DNA of 64,000 nucleotides from Pseudomonas sp. JAI120 (GCF_014207255.1 NZ_JACHCZ010000001.1:794592-858591), one strand, 5' to 3'; shown: positions 19,655 through 28,349, counted from the stretch's first letter. Translations and numbers: made by a program. The notes: generated by a model not told the origin, from the letters alone.

Positions 19655-20317
19655 TTAACGACGGATCGCCAGACGCTGTTCCAGGTAACGGAGCAGCATG
19701 GCGATGAGATAACAGGCCGCCACGTAGAGCGCGGTCGTGACCAGCCAGGTTTCAATCACCCGGTAGCTTTCGACGTTGATCTTGCGGGCGTAATAGGTCA
19801 GCTCGGGCACCGCGATGGCGGCGGCCAGGGAGGTGTCCTTGAACAGCGAGATAAAGTTGTTCGACAGCGCAGGCAGTACGTTGCGCAGCATCACCGGCAC
19901 GGTGATATACGCGCGGATCCGCCATTCGCCGAGGCCGATAGCCAATCCGGCTTCGCGCAAGCCCTTGGGAATATTCAACAGCCCGGCGCGGAACACTTCG
20001 GTCAGGTAGGCGCCGGCGTATAACGACAGGGTGATGATGAACGAGGGGATCTTGTCCAGGCGGATGCCGAGGCTGGGCAAGGCGAAGTAGATCAACAGGA
20101 TCAGCACCAGGATCGGCGTATTGCGGATCACCGTCACATACACCGAGGCCAGGATGCGCAACGCGCGGTGTTTGGACAGCATGGCAAACGCCATCAACAG
20201 ACCGATCACGCAACCGATGGCGATCGACAGCAATGCCAGTTGCAGGCCCAGGCCGAGCCCCGCCAGCAAGGTGTCGAAATCACGCCATACGGCGGCAAAG
20301 TTCAACTGATAGTTCAT
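19655..20317 (-). CDS. Amino acid-type ABC transporter permease
   Basis: A 220-residue HisQ/GlnP-type permease. It has a FDTLLAGLGLGLQLALLSI first helix and an EAA loop with NIPKGLREAGLAIGLGEWRI followed by VMLRNVLPALSNNFISL. It is the first permease of the heterodimer and follows the binding-protein gene by about 52 bases. Same operon and inferred substrate as its partner. Confidence 0.9.
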   Translation of the reverse strand: MNYQLNFAAVWRDFDTLLAGLGLGLQLALLSIAIGCVIGLLMAFAMLSKHRALRILASVYVTVIRNTPILVLILLIYFALPSLGIRLDKIPSFIITLSLYAGAYLTEVFRAGLLNIPKGLREAGLAIGLGEWRIRAYITVPVMLRNVLPALSNNFISLFKDTSLAAAIAVPELTYYARKINVESYRVIETWLVTTALYVAACYLIAMLLRYLEQRLAIRR

Positions 20318-20369
20318 GGTCAGCAGTACCTGATGGGGGCGCCGTTGGCGGCGCCCCGGTTTTCACGAA

Positions 20370-21218
20370 TCACTTGAACTCGACGGGGAAACCAATCGCA
20401 GGTTCCGGCAGGTCCACACCGAACCACTGCTTGAACGACGCCTTGTAGGTGGGGAACTCCACACCGGTCATGGCTTCATGCAGGGCGGTGTTGACGAAGT
20501 TCAGCCAGTCCTGGTCGCCACGCTTGACCGCACACGCGTAGGTCTGCGGGCTCCAGGCATAGGCCGGGCTGCGGTAGCGGCCGGGGTTCTGCACCATCAG
20601 GTACTTGACCGAGGACTGGTCGGTGGCGGCGGCATCGGCGCGACCGGAGTTCACGGCCTGGTACATCAGGTCAACGCTGTCGTACTGGTCGACCTTGGCC
20701 TTGGGCAGCGCCTGGTGCACCAGTTCTTCGGCATACACGTTCTGCAGCACGGCCACGGTGACGCCATCGCCCGCCGCCTGCAGGTCTTCGATTTCCTTGT
20801 ACTTGCTGTTGTTTGGCAGCAGCAGGCCCACGCCTTCGCGATAGTACGGCAGCGTGAACGCCACTTGCTGCGCACGGCTGGCGGTGACGGTGATGAATTG
20901 GCAGCTCATGTCGACCTTGTCGGTCAGCAGGTTGGGAATGCGTGCGTCGGAGGACTGCACCACAAACTCGACCTTGCTCGGGTCGTTGAACAAGCCCTTG
21001 GCCACAATGCGGCCGATGTCGATATCAAACCCCTGCAACTTGCCATCCGCTCCCTGGAAGTGCCACGGCGCATTGGTACTGCCTGTACCCACGATCAGGT
21101 GCCCACGCTTGAGCACATCATCGAGCTTGCTGTCCGCCGCCTGCACGATGCCTGCGAGGGAAGCCGATGCGGCGAAGAGAAAAACACACGCTTTAAACAC
21201 GGAAGGTCGGTGATGCAT
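20370..21218 (-). CDS. Periplasmic binding protein of an amino acid-type ABC transporter
   Basis: A 282-residue family 3 solute-binding protein. Its signal peptide (MHHRPSVFKACVFLFAASAS, cleavage after IVQA) fixes the start at ATG 21218, preceded by a good GGAG site. Mature-protein features include RGHLIVGTGSTNAPWHF, GFDIDIGR, MSCQFITVTASRAQQVAFT, and a trailing domain with ADAAATDQSSVKYL. The GSTNAP in place of the usual aromatic-rich first motif may reflect a hydroxylated ligand. It is the first gene of the eight-gene operon. I recall that an importer of this four-gene composition was linked to glucosaminate use in P. fluorescens by mutant fitness work. Confidence 0.88.
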   Translation of the reverse strand: MHHRPSVFKACVFLFAASASLAGIVQAADSKLDDVLKRGHLIVGTGSTNAPWHFQGADGKLQGFDIDIGRIVAKGLFNDPSKVEFVVQSSDARIPNLLTDKVDMSCQFITVTASRAQQVAFTLPYYREGVGLLLPNNSKYKEIEDLQAAGDGVTVAVLQNVYAEELVHQALPKAKVDQYDSVDLMYQAVNSGRADAAATDQSSVKYLMVQNPGRYRSPAYAWSPQTYACAVKRGDQDWLNFVNTALHEAMTGVEFPTYKASFKQWFGVDLPEPAIGFPVEFK

Positions 21219-21550
21219 GACAAGCACTCCAGGAGTTGTGTATTCCGCTATACCGGAACTTAGTATGTAACAACGGAATAGACAGCAGAAAGTGTGCCAC
21301 ACGCACCGAGCAAAACCTATGACTACGATAAAACGCTTATTAATCAGATAGATAACTCGCGACGTGAGATGCGGCGTTGCGCCAGCACTTGCAGGCACAT
21401 TGCTACCCAAGGCCTCACGCGAGGGTGACAGCACGATTCAAGTGCGTCACCGCCCTGTTACTACGCACATCGGCGGTGCACCCTCCCATGGAAAATCCGC
21501 GGTGCTGGACTAGCCTTTGGCACACGCCTCATGACAAGGACCGCACTCCG
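21219..21550. other. 332-base divergent intergenic region
   Basis: This gap separates the start of the minus-strand catabolic operon from the small secreted-protein gene. Its left part carries the candidate IclR operator. The rest shows no convincing gene, although weak in-frame coding extends upstream of 21551 without a ribosome binding site. I find no clear promoter hexamers for the plus-strand gene. Confidence 0.5.
21243..21278. promoter_or_regulatory. Candidate IclR operator upstream of the catabolic operon
   Basis: A perfect inverted repeat TTCCG-N6-CGGAA (21243-21258) is followed 15 bases later by a further CGGAA half-site (21274-21278). It lies 25 to 60 bases before the first gene of the operon. 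IclR proteins often bind a palindrome with an extra half-site, so the operon's own IclR is the natural candidate. Inferred. Confidence 0.45.
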
Positions 21551-21799
21551 ATGAAGTTCAGTCTCACCCTGGTTTTGCTGTGTTTTCTGGCGGCCGGCAG
21601 CGCGCAGGCCAGCAACGACCGCCGCGAATGCAAAGAAGAACTGCGCAAGCTCAAAGCAGCGTTCGACACCAACTACAGCAGCCAGAATCACCATGGCTAT
21701 CGCCGCGCCAAGGCGTCCCGTGACAATGAGGAATATCGCAAGTGCGCGAGCCAGGCGCGCAAGGCCCGGGAACGTGCGGAGCGTGATGCGGACCTGTGA
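21551..21799 (+). CDS. Small secreted charged protein, unknown function
   Basis: An 82-residue protein with a clear signal peptide (MKFSLTLVLLCFLAAGSAQA, cleavage before SNDRR). The mature part of about 62 residues is rich in Arg, Lys and Glu and mostly helical in character, with two cysteines (RRECKEEL and YRKCASQ) that could form a disulfide. I do not recognise the family. The start at 21551 is set by the signal peptide. It stands alone, 75 bases before the thioredoxin-like gene. Confidence 0.7.
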   Translation: MKFSLTLVLLCFLAAGSAQASNDRRECKEELRKLKAAFDTNYSSQNHHGYRRAKASRDNEEYRKCASQARKARERAERDADL

Positions 21800-21873
21800 A
21801 GGTTGACAGTAGACGGTAGTGGTCCCCCAGCTTAGCGTTGGCGAAAGCCTGTTCGGCTCAAAGGGAGATGATC

Positions 21874-22320
21874 ATGGGGATTGCCACAGCAACCATTGCC
21901 AATGCCGAAGACTACCGCCGCGCGCTGAGCACTTCGCGCCCGGTGTTCATGCTGTTTGTCTCAGATCACTGCCCGGCCTGCGGAGTAGCCGGGCCGCTGT
22001 TTGAACTGATCGCAGCCCGGTATCGATCAGTGGTGAGCATGGTACTCGATTGCGCGAAAACACTGAGGCACCCAGAGGTTACAGGCACCCCGACGCTGCT
22101 GATCTTCCAGAACGGCACCTTGAAGGAAACATTCAAAGGTTTCGGACCGGAAGAGCAGCAAGCGCAGTTTGTGGAAGATACCTTCAGGCGCTATGCACGC
22201 CGCAAGGGTGCAATAACACCTGCGTCACCCGCCGCTCCTCCACCGCAGCCACCGTCAGGCGCCAGCCCTCATGCTCCAGGCTATCGCCCACCATCGGCAG
22301 GCGGTCGAGCAGGCTCATGA
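21874..22320 (+). CDS. Thioredoxin-like protein with a CPAC motif and unusual Pro-rich tail
   Basis: A 148-residue protein whose first about 105 residues form a thioredoxin fold. It has [19 protein letters not shown] with CPAC as the redox pair, cis-Pro in GTPTLLIF and a final helix with [12 protein letters not shown]. There is no signal peptide, so it is cytosolic. ATG 21874 has a well-spaced GGGAG site. The last about 45 residues are low-complexity Pro/Ala/Gly and are encoded on the strand opposite the 3' end of the terC-like gene (22184-23752), overlapping by 137 bases. The tail is probably a read-through extension, not a functional domain. Confidence 0.8.
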   Translation: MGIATATIANAEDYRRALSTSRPVFMLFVSDHCPACGVAGPLFELIAARYRSVVSMVLDCAKTLRHPEVTGTPTLLIFQNGTLKETFKGFGPEEQQAQFVEDTFRRYARRKGAITPASPAAPPPQPPSGASPHAPGYRPPSAGGRAGS

Positions 22321-23752
22321 CCAAGCCGGCCAGGGTCTGGTAATCCTCGGTCGCGACAGCCTTGAAGCCGGTGCGCTGACGAATCTGGGTGAGGTTCAAG
22401 CCGCCATTGGCACGGAAGCCAGCGCCTTCCTCGACAATATCCGGCCCTTCGATCTCACTGGCATCCGGCAATTCACCGGCGATGGATTCAAGAATGTCGG
22501 TCATGCTCAATACGCCCATGAAGTCACCGAATTCGTTGATCACGAAGGCGATATGGGTCGACTCCTGGCGCATCTGCTCCAGGGCATTGAGGATCGAAAA
22601 GCTCTCCAGCAGGTTGATTGCTCGACGCGCGAGGTGCTCCAGGTTCGGCTCGTTGCCGGCCAGGTATTCCTTGAGCAGTTCCTTCTTGTGCACGAAGCCC
22701 AGCGGCTCATCCACCGCGCCATTGCGGATCAACGGCAGGCGCGAATAGGACGAATGCATCAGCTTCAGGCGAATCGTGTCAGGATCGTCAGCCAGGTCGA
22801 TAAAGTCGACGTTGGCCCGAGGCGTCATCAAGGTGCGAATCGGCCGCTCGGCCAGTTGCAGCACACCGCTAATCATCACCCGTTCACGTCGGTCGAATAG
22901 CGGCCCTTGGGCAGCATCCGTCTCGCCCAACAGGTCAGCCACGTCTTCGCCCACCTCTTCCACCGCCAGGCTGCGGCCGCCGAGCAGGCGCATCACCGCA
23001 TGGGCCGTCCGCTCACGCACCGGCAACACACCCTGCGCAGATTTCTTGCGACGCGCGCGGGCAATCTGGTTGAACACTTCGATCAGGATCGAGAAACCAA
23101 TCGCCGCGTACAGGTAGCCCTTCGGAATATGGAAACCCAGGCCCTCGGCGGTCAGGGCAAAACCGATCATCATCAGGAAGCCCAGGCACAGCATGATCAC
23201 CGTCGGGTGGGCGTTAACGAAGCGCGTAAGCGGCTTGCTCGCCACGATCATCAGGCCGATGGAAATGATCACCGCGATCATCATCACCGCCAACTCATCG
23301 ACCATGCCCACGGCAGTAATCACCGCATCCAGGGAGAACACCGCGTCGAGCACCACGATCTGCGCCACGATCGGCCAGAACATGGCGTACGCCACATTGC
23401 CGGTGCGCTGGGCCACATGACCTTCCAGGCGTTCGTGCAGTTCCATGGTGGCCTTGAACAACAGGAACACACCGCCGAACAGCATGATCAGGTCACGCCC
23501 GGAGAAGCTCTTGTCGAACACCTCGAACAGCGGCTGGGTGAGGGTCACCAACCAGGAAATACTCGCCAGGAGGCCCAGGCGCATCAGCAGCGCCAGGGAC
23601 AAACCGATCAACCGCGCACGGTCACGCTGCTCCGGTGGCAGCTTGTCCGCCAGGATCGCAATAAACACCAGGTTGTCGATGCCCAGCACCAGTTCCAGCA
23701 CAATCAAGGTCAACAGGCCGAGCCAGGCCGTTGGATCCGCTAACCATTCCAT
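22184..23752 (-). CDS. TerC/CBS/CorC-type integral membrane protein
   Basis: A 522-residue protein of the YegH/YoaE class. The N-terminal TerC domain (about residues 1-240) has seven or so helices with [12 protein letters not shown] and [16 protein letters not shown], whose acidic residues are typical of metal-handling TerC proteins. Two CBS domains follow (about residues 300-425), then a C-terminal CorC/HlyC transporter-associated domain (about 440-520). It probably takes part in metal or ion homeostasis at the inner membrane; the ion is unknown. It converges with and overlaps the thioredoxin-like gene. Confidence 0.88.
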   Translation of the reverse strand: MEWLADPTAWLGLLTLIVLELVLGIDNLVFIAILADKLPPEQRDRARLIGLSLALLMRLGLLASISWLVTLTQPLFEVFDKSFSGRDLIMLFGGVFLLFKATMELHERLEGHVAQRTGNVAYAMFWPIVAQIVVLDAVFSLDAVITAVGMVDELAVMMIAVIISIGLMIVASKPLTRFVNAHPTVIMLCLGFLMMIGFALTAEGLGFHIPKGYLYAAIGFSILIEVFNQIARARRKKSAQGVLPVRERTAHAVMRLLGGRSLAVEEVGEDVADLLGETDAAQGPLFDRRERVMISGVLQLAERPIRTLMTPRANVDFIDLADDPDTIRLKLMHSSYSRLPLIRNGAVDEPLGFVHKKELLKEYLAGNEPNLEHLARRAINLLESFSILNALEQMRQESTHIAFVINEFGDFMGVLSMTDILESIAGELPDASEIEGPDIVEEGAGFRANGGLNLTQIRQRTGFKAVATEDYQTLAGLVMSLLDRLPMVGDSLEHEGWRLTVAAVEERRVTQVLLHPCGVHSA

Positions 23753-24062
23753 TTATATAAGTCTCTTTACAGGTTTCAGAATGCCGGACACGGCAACGCA
23801 CGATCGGTGGATCGGGACAAGGCTAGCAGTCGGAATACGGGATGTTTCAGCGGGAACAGCGGCAGCAAATGTCTTGGGGAAAGACGACCGGGAGGCTCCA
23901 AGAGGATGTTCATGCACGTCCTGAAATAACAAAAGGACTTGAATCGTACAGTCGAAACACAAATGTCCCACAACGCAAAAGTATTACAAAACCTGTCTTC
24001 GAACCCCACACAAAATCATGTGGGAGGAGGCTTGCCCCCCCCCACACTTGAGCACTGGCGTG
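23753..24062. other. 310-base intergenic region with a degenerate REP arm
   Basis: This region lies between the TerC-like gene start and the SorC gene stop. It holds a degenerate REP hairpin, ATGTGGGAGGAGGCTTGCCC followed by CCCCCACAC, at 24018-24046. The sequence TTATATAA just before the TerC start may contribute to its promoter. I see no gene in it. Confidence 0.55.
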
Positions 24063-25043
24063 TCAGGTCTTACGGGTTGCATCGTCCAGCGCGAGGATGG
24101 TGTGGGCATTAGTGACGGTGGTTGCGAGGGTATTGATCACCCCCGACCGCAACGCCCCCAACGTCGCCGCCGCCTTGGTGTTCTCACTGGCAATCGCCAC
24201 CACGTCCGGGATGCGAAACAACTCCTGCACCGTCAACCCGATCACCCGCCCCTGAATCGCGTTGACCGCTGGCTGGCCGTGAATATCGATGAAGTCATAG
24301 CCCATCATGTCGCCCACGGTGCCGGATAGGCGCGCCTGGGCAATCTCCTGGGGCGAGAACCAGCCCATGCGCACCATGTTGCTGTTTTCGCTCATGTCAC
24401 CGATGCCGATCAGCGCCATGTCTGCCCGCCGCGCGCGGTCGAGAGTGGAGCGCACCGTATCGTTATTGATCAACACCCCGCGCAGCTCCGGGTTGGCCAC
24501 CAGGGCCGGGGCGTACAGGCTTTCACTCTCGCCGCCAAAACGCAGGGCCAGGCGCCGGCAGATGTGATCGGGGTTCATGTATTCGCCGGCCTTGAGCGAA
24601 CCGCCAATGGCGCAGACAAATGTGCAGTTGCGCGTCACCGGCAGGAACACGTTATCGGCCACGGCACCGACATTGCGGCCCATGCCGACGGCGACGATCA
24701 TGCCGTCGCTCAAGGTCTTGTTCAGGTAGTTGGCCACCAGGCTGGCGACGGCCGAGCGCTGGGTATCGGGATCACTGTGATCGACTGCGATCAACGCGCG
24801 ATCCAGCTTGAAGCGCGCCACCAGCGCCTGTTCCAGCTCGTTATTCATCGCCGGATGCTGCAAAACGCGCACCTCGACAATGCCTTCATCCCGCGCGCGC
24901 TTGAGCAATCGGCTGACTTTTGCCCGCGACAGGTCGAAGCGCTTGGCGATGGCTTCCTGAGTGACGTTCTCGAGGTAATAGAGCATCGCCACTTCAGTCA
25001 TCTGATCAATATCGCTGGCCATGCGCTGGGTACTGTCACTCAT
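24063..25043 (-). CDS. SorC-family sugar-responsive regulator
   Basis: A 326-residue protein with an N-terminal helix-turn-helix (VTQEAIAKRFDLSRAKVSRLLKRA) and a C-terminal sugar-phosphate-binding domain (GMIVAVGMGRNVGAV, FVCAIGGSLKAGEYMNPDHI, RRADMALIGIGDM). SorC proteins such as DeoR-like sugar regulators and EryD sense a phosphorylated pathway intermediate. I chose ATG 25043 (MSDSTQ) because GGAAG lies nine bases upstream; TTG 25070 is the alternative. It follows the rpiB-like gene on the same strand by 63 bases and is divergent from the ABC transporter genes, which it probably controls. Confidence 0.88.
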   Translation of the reverse strand: MSDSTQRMASDIDQMTEVAMLYYLENVTQEAIAKRFDLSRAKVSRLLKRARDEGIVEVRVLQHPAMNNELEQALVARFKLDRALIAVDHSDPDTQRSAVASLVANYLNKTLSDGMIVAVGMGRNVGAVADNVFLPVTRNCTFVCAIGGSLKAGEYMNPDHICRRLALRFGGESESLYAPALVANPELRGVLINNDTVRSTLDRARRADMALIGIGDMSENSNMVRMGWFSPQEIAQARLSGTVGDMMGYDFIDIHGQPAVNAIQGRVIGLTVQELFRIPDVVAIASENTKAAATLGALRSGVINTLATTVTNAHTILALDDATRKT

Positions 25044-25106
25044 GGGGACGGGCTTCCGTTTCGGCGTCAAAGGCGCATTCTCCCGACTCTTGCCCTGCTA
25101 CGTCCA

Positions 25107-25568
25107 CTATTGATGCCCATCGCGCTCGATCGCATTGATGCGCTCGACCTTGGCCCCGGAACGGGCCGCCTCGAACTCCGACTCCAGGAACGACTTGACG
25201 ATGCTTTTCGCCAGTTCGGCGCCGATCACCCGCGCGCCGATCGACAGGATCTGCGCATCGTTACTCTTGCGCGCCCGCTCTGCCGAGTAAGTGTCATGGG
25301 CCTGGGCCGCACGGATCCCCAGCACCTTGTTGGCCGAAATCGCCATGCCAATCCCCGTGCCGCACACCAGCACGCCCAGGCGCTGCTGCCCGGCGTTGAT
25401 GGCGGTGGCCACGGCCAGGGCGATGTCCGGGTACAACACCGGCGCGGTGGAATGGGTGCCGAAGTCGGTCACCGGATAGCCCAGCGCCTCGATATGGCGC
25501 TTTAAAAGCTCCTTGAGCTCAAAACCCGCTTCATCGCATCCGATAGCCACCGGGAAAGGTGTGTTCAT
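25107..25568 (-). CDS. rpiB: RpiB/LacAB-family sugar-phosphate isomerase
   Basis: A 153-residue aldose-ketose isomerase. Features are the phosphate-binding GCDEAGFELK, active-site Cys 69 in VLVCGTGIGMAISANK, and RAAQAHDTYSAERARKSNDAQIL. Ribose-5-phosphate isomerases B usually read GSDHAG; here DE replaces DH, hinting at a different substrate. In tetritol pathways an RpiB homologue (EryC-type) converts D-erythrulose-4-phosphate to D-erythrose-4-phosphate. The gene is divergent from the transporter and upstream of the sorC-type regulator. Family certain, tetrulose substrate inferred from context. Confidence 0.85.
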   Translation of the reverse strand: MNTPFPVAIGCDEAGFELKELLKRHIEALGYPVTDFGTHSTAPVLYPDIALAVATAINAGQQRLGVLVCGTGIGMAISANKVLGIRAAQAHDTYSAERARKSNDAQILSIGARVIGAELAKSIVKSFLESEFEAARSGAKVERINAIERDGHQ

Positions 25569-25604
25569 GGCGTCTGGCTCCGCTGCCGAGGTCGTGCTTA
25601 CGAC

Positions 25605-25618
25605 TGATCAATTGATCA
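25605..25618. promoter_or_regulatory. Candidate operator, TGATCA palindrome (left)
   Basis: TGATCAATTGATCA, a perfect 14-base palindrome, 37 bases before the rpiB start. The longer word GACTGATCA recurs at 25762-25770 near the divergent promoter, so both may be bound by the SorC regulator. Confidence 0.45.
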
Positions 25619-25759
25619 CTCAGTGAAATTTCTCTCATTCATTTCGCGGGCTTTACCCCCTTCCTGTCAAGCATGATTTAACTGACCAGCCAGTCAAAGC
25701 CGTCTAAAAAAGGCTAATTGGCGTAAAAGATCAGAATCACACCATTTACATGAAAGAGA

Positions 25760-25798
25760 TTGACTGATCAGAATTTCATTTGATACACATATGATCAC
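25760..25798 (+). promoter_or_regulatory. Candidate promoter and operator of the tetritol ABC transporter
   Basis: TTGACT (25760-25765) and GATACA (25782-25787), 16 bases apart, form a plausible sigma-70 promoter. GACTGATCA overlaps the -35 element and another TGATCA-like word (ATGATCAC) follows at 25791. The overlap suits regulation by the divergent SorC protein. Confidence 0.4.
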
Positions 25799-25821
25799 AG
25801 CGAAACATGACTGTGCGACCT

Positions 25822-25829
25822 AATAAGAA
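25822..25829 (+). promoter_or_regulatory. Candidate Hfq/Crc motif in the sugar ABC leader
   Basis: AATAAGAA fits AANAANAA and lies about 12 bases before the CGAGG ribosome binding site of ATG 25852. Confidence 0.4.
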
Positions 25830-25851
25830 TTCACAGCACGAGGACACGCCG

Positions 25852-27339
25852 ATGGCCACGCCATTACTGCTCCAGGCTGAACACGTCGCCAAGGCTTACG
25901 CCGGGATCCCTGCCCTGCGTGACGGGCGCCTCTCTCTGCGGGCCGGCAGCGTCCACGCCCTGTGCGGCGGCAATGGCGCAGGCAAGTCGACTTTCCTGAG
26001 CATCCTGATGGGCATTACCCCGCGTGATGCCGGCAGCATTCTGCTCAACGGCACCCCCGTACAGTTCAACCGCCCCAGCGAAGCCCTCGCGGCGGGCATC
26101 GCGATGATCACCCAGGAACTGGAACCGATCCCCTACATGACCGTCGCCGAAAACATCTGGCTGGGCCGCGAACCGCGCCGCGCCGGTTGCATCGTCGACA
26201 ACAAGGCCTTGAACCGCCGCACCCGCGAGCTGCTGGAAAGCCTGGAATTCGAGGTCGACGCCACCAGCCCCATGCACCGCCTTAGCGTGGCGCAGATCCA
26301 ATTGGTGGAAATCGCCAAGGCGTTCAGCCATGACTGCCAGGTGATGATCATGGACGAGCCCACCTCGGCCATTGGCGAGCGCGAAGCCGAAACCCTGTTC
26401 AAGGCGATCCGCCGTCTCACCGCGCGCGGCGCCGGCATTGTGTATGTGTCGCACCGCTTGAGCGAACTGGCGCAGATCGCCGACGACTACAGCATCTTCC
26501 GCGACGGTGCCTTTGTGGAAAGCGGACGCATGGCCGATATCGACCGCGACCATCTGGTGCGCGGCATCGTCGGCCAGGAACTGACCCGCATCGACCACAA
26601 GGTCGGCCGTGAATGCGCCGCCGACACCTGCCTGCAAGTCGACAGCCTCAGCCGCGCCGGCGAGTTCCACGACATCAGCCTGCAACTGCGCCAGGGTGAA
26701 ATCCTCGGTATTTACGGCCTGATGGGCTCGGGCCGCAGTGAATTCCTCAACTGCATCTATGGCCTGACCGAGGCGGACTCCGGCAGCGTCACCCTGCAAG
26801 GCAAGCCCATGCCCATCGGCCAGCCCAAGGAGAGCATCAATGCCGGCATGTCGCTGGTCACCGAAGACCGCAAGGACAGCGGCCTGGTGCTGACCAGCAG
26901 CATTCTTTCCAACATTGCGCTGTCGGCCTACAAGCGCCTGTCGAGCTGGTCGCTGATCAATGCGCGCAAGGAAACCCAGCTGGCCCAGGACATGGTTAGG
27001 CGCCTGCAGATCAAAACCGCCTCACTGGAACTGCCGGTGGCGTCCATGAGCGGCGGCAACCAACAGAAAGTGGTGCTCGCCAAATGCCTGTCGACCGAAC
27101 CGGTATGCCTGCTCTGCGATGAGCCGACCCGGGGGATCGATGAGGGCGCCAAGCAGGAGATCTACCACCTGCTGGATCAATTCGTGCGCGCCGGTGGCGC
27201 GGCCATCGTGGTGTCATCCGAAGCCCCGGAACTGTTGCACCTGAGTGATCGCATCGCCGTATTCAAGGGCGGCCGCCTGGTGACCATCAGCACCGACACC
27301 GCCCTTTCCCAGGAAGCCTTGTTGAGTCTTGCCTCATGA
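25852..27339 (+). CDS. Sugar ABC transporter ATP-binding protein (RbsA/XylG-like)
   Basis: A 495-residue double-module ATPase of the CUT2 (monosaccharide) class. The first module has GGNGAGKS, LSVAQIQLVEIAKA and IMDEPTSAIG. The second has GLMGSGRSE, a degenerate Walker A normal for RbsA-type proteins, plus MSGGNQQKVVLAKCL and LLCDEPTRGIDEGAK. ATG 25852 has CGAGG eight bases upstream; ATG 25807 would add 15 residues. It is the first gene of the plus-strand tetritol cluster and overlaps the permease gene as ATGA. Confidence 0.9.
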   Translation: MATPLLLQAEHVAKAYAGIPALRDGRLSLRAGSVHALCGGNGAGKSTFLSILMGITPRDAGSILLNGTPVQFNRPSEALAAGIAMITQELEPIPYMTVAENIWLGREPRRAGCIVDNKALNRRTRELLESLEFEVDATSPMHRLSVAQIQLVEIAKAFSHDCQVMIMDEPTSAIGEREAETLFKAIRRLTARGAGIVYVSHRLSELAQIADDYSIFRDGAFVESGRMADIDRDHLVRGIVGQELTRIDHKVGRECAADTCLQVDSLSRAGEFHDISLQLRQGEILGIYGLMGSGRSEFLNCIYGLTEADSGSVTLQGKPMPIGQPKESINAGMSLVTEDRKDSGLVLTSSILSNIALSAYKRLSSWSLINARKETQLAQDMVRRLQIKTASLELPVASMSGGNQQKVVLAKCLSTEPVCLLCDEPTRGIDEGAKQEIYHLLDQFVRAGGAAIVVSSEAPELLHLSDRIAVFKGGRLVTISTDTALSQEALLSLAS

Positions 27340-28313
27340 ATGCCAAAACCATTGCCGCCCCTATCACAACAGCGCCACGCAACCGCCTGCGCCTGTCCCT
27401 CGACCGTTTCGGCCTGCCGCTGGTGTTTATCCTGCTGTGCGTGGTGATGGCGTTTTCCAGCGAGTACTTCATGACCTGGCGCAACTGGATGGACATCCTG
27501 CGCCAGACCTCCATCAACGGCATCCTCGCGGTGGGCATGACCTACGTGATCCTGACCAAGGGCATCGACCTCTCCGTCGGCTCGATCCTGGCCTTTGCCG
27601 GGTTGTGCAGCGCCATGGTCGCGACCCAGGGCTACGGGCTGCTGGCGGCGGTGAGTGCGGGGATGTTTGCCGGGGCGATGCTCGGCGTGGTCAACGGCTT
27701 TATGGTCGCCAACCTGTCGATCCCACCGTTCGTGGCCACCCTCGGCATGCTCAGCATTGCGCGCGGCATGACCTTCATCCTCAACGACGGCAGCCCGATC
27801 ACCGACCTGCCCGACGCCTACCTGGCCCTGGGCATCGGCAAGATCGGCCCGATTGGCGTGCCGATCATCATCTTCGCCGTGGTCGCGCTGATCTTCTGGA
27901 TGGTGCTGCGCTACACCACCTACGGTCGCTACGTGTACGCGGTGGGCGGCAATGAAAAAAGCGCGCGCACCTCCGGGATCGGCGTGCGCAAGGTGATGTT
28001 TTCGGTGTACGTGGTGTCCGGCCTGCTCGCCGGGCTGGCGGGCGTGGTGTTGTCGGCACGCACCACCTCCGCCCTGCCCCAGGCCGGGGTGTCCTATGAG
28101 CTGGACGCGATTGCCGCCGTGGTCATCGGCGGCACCAGCCTGTCGGGCGGCACCGGCAGCATTGTCGGCACGCTGTTCGGCGCGCTGTTGATCGGCGTGA
28201 TCAACAACGGCCTGAACCTGCTCGGCGTGTCCTCCTATTACCAGCAGGTCGCCAAGGGCCTGATCATCGTGTTTGCAGTACTGATCGACGTGTGGCGCAA
28301 GAAAAAACGCTAG
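27336..28313 (+). CDS. Sugar ABC transporter permease (RbsC-like)
   Basis: A 325-residue CUT2 permease with about ten helices. It contains SINGILAVGMTYVILTKGID, NLSIPPFVATLGMLSIARGM, and the RbsC signature YAVGGNEKSARTSGI that contacts the ATPase. The start overlaps the ATPase stop. It is followed 36 bases later by the binding-protein gene. The imported sugar or polyol is inferred to be a C4 compound. Confidence 0.9.
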   Translation: MNAKTIAAPITTAPRNRLRLSLDRFGLPLVFILLCVVMAFSSEYFMTWRNWMDILRQTSINGILAVGMTYVILTKGIDLSVGSILAFAGLCSAMVATQGYGLLAAVSAGMFAGAMLGVVNGFMVANLSIPPFVATLGMLSIARGMTFILNDGSPITDLPDAYLALGIGKIGPIGVPIIIFAVVALIFWMVLRYTTYGRYVYAVGGNEKSARTSGIGVRKVMFSVYVVSGLLAGLAGVVLSARTTSALPQAGVSYELDAIAAVVIGGTSLSGGTGSIVGTLFGALLIGVINNGLNLLGVSSYYQQVAKGLIIVFAVLIDVWRKKKR

Positions 28314-28327
28314 AGAACGACCACTAA

Positions 28328-28335
28328 AACAATAA
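28328..28335 (+). promoter_or_regulatory. Candidate Hfq/Crc motif before the binding-protein gene
   Basis: AACAATAA, an exact AANAANAA match, ends two bases before the CGGAG ribosome binding site of ATG 28350. Confidence 0.5.
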
Positions 28336-28349
28336 CCGGAGTTCCCCCC

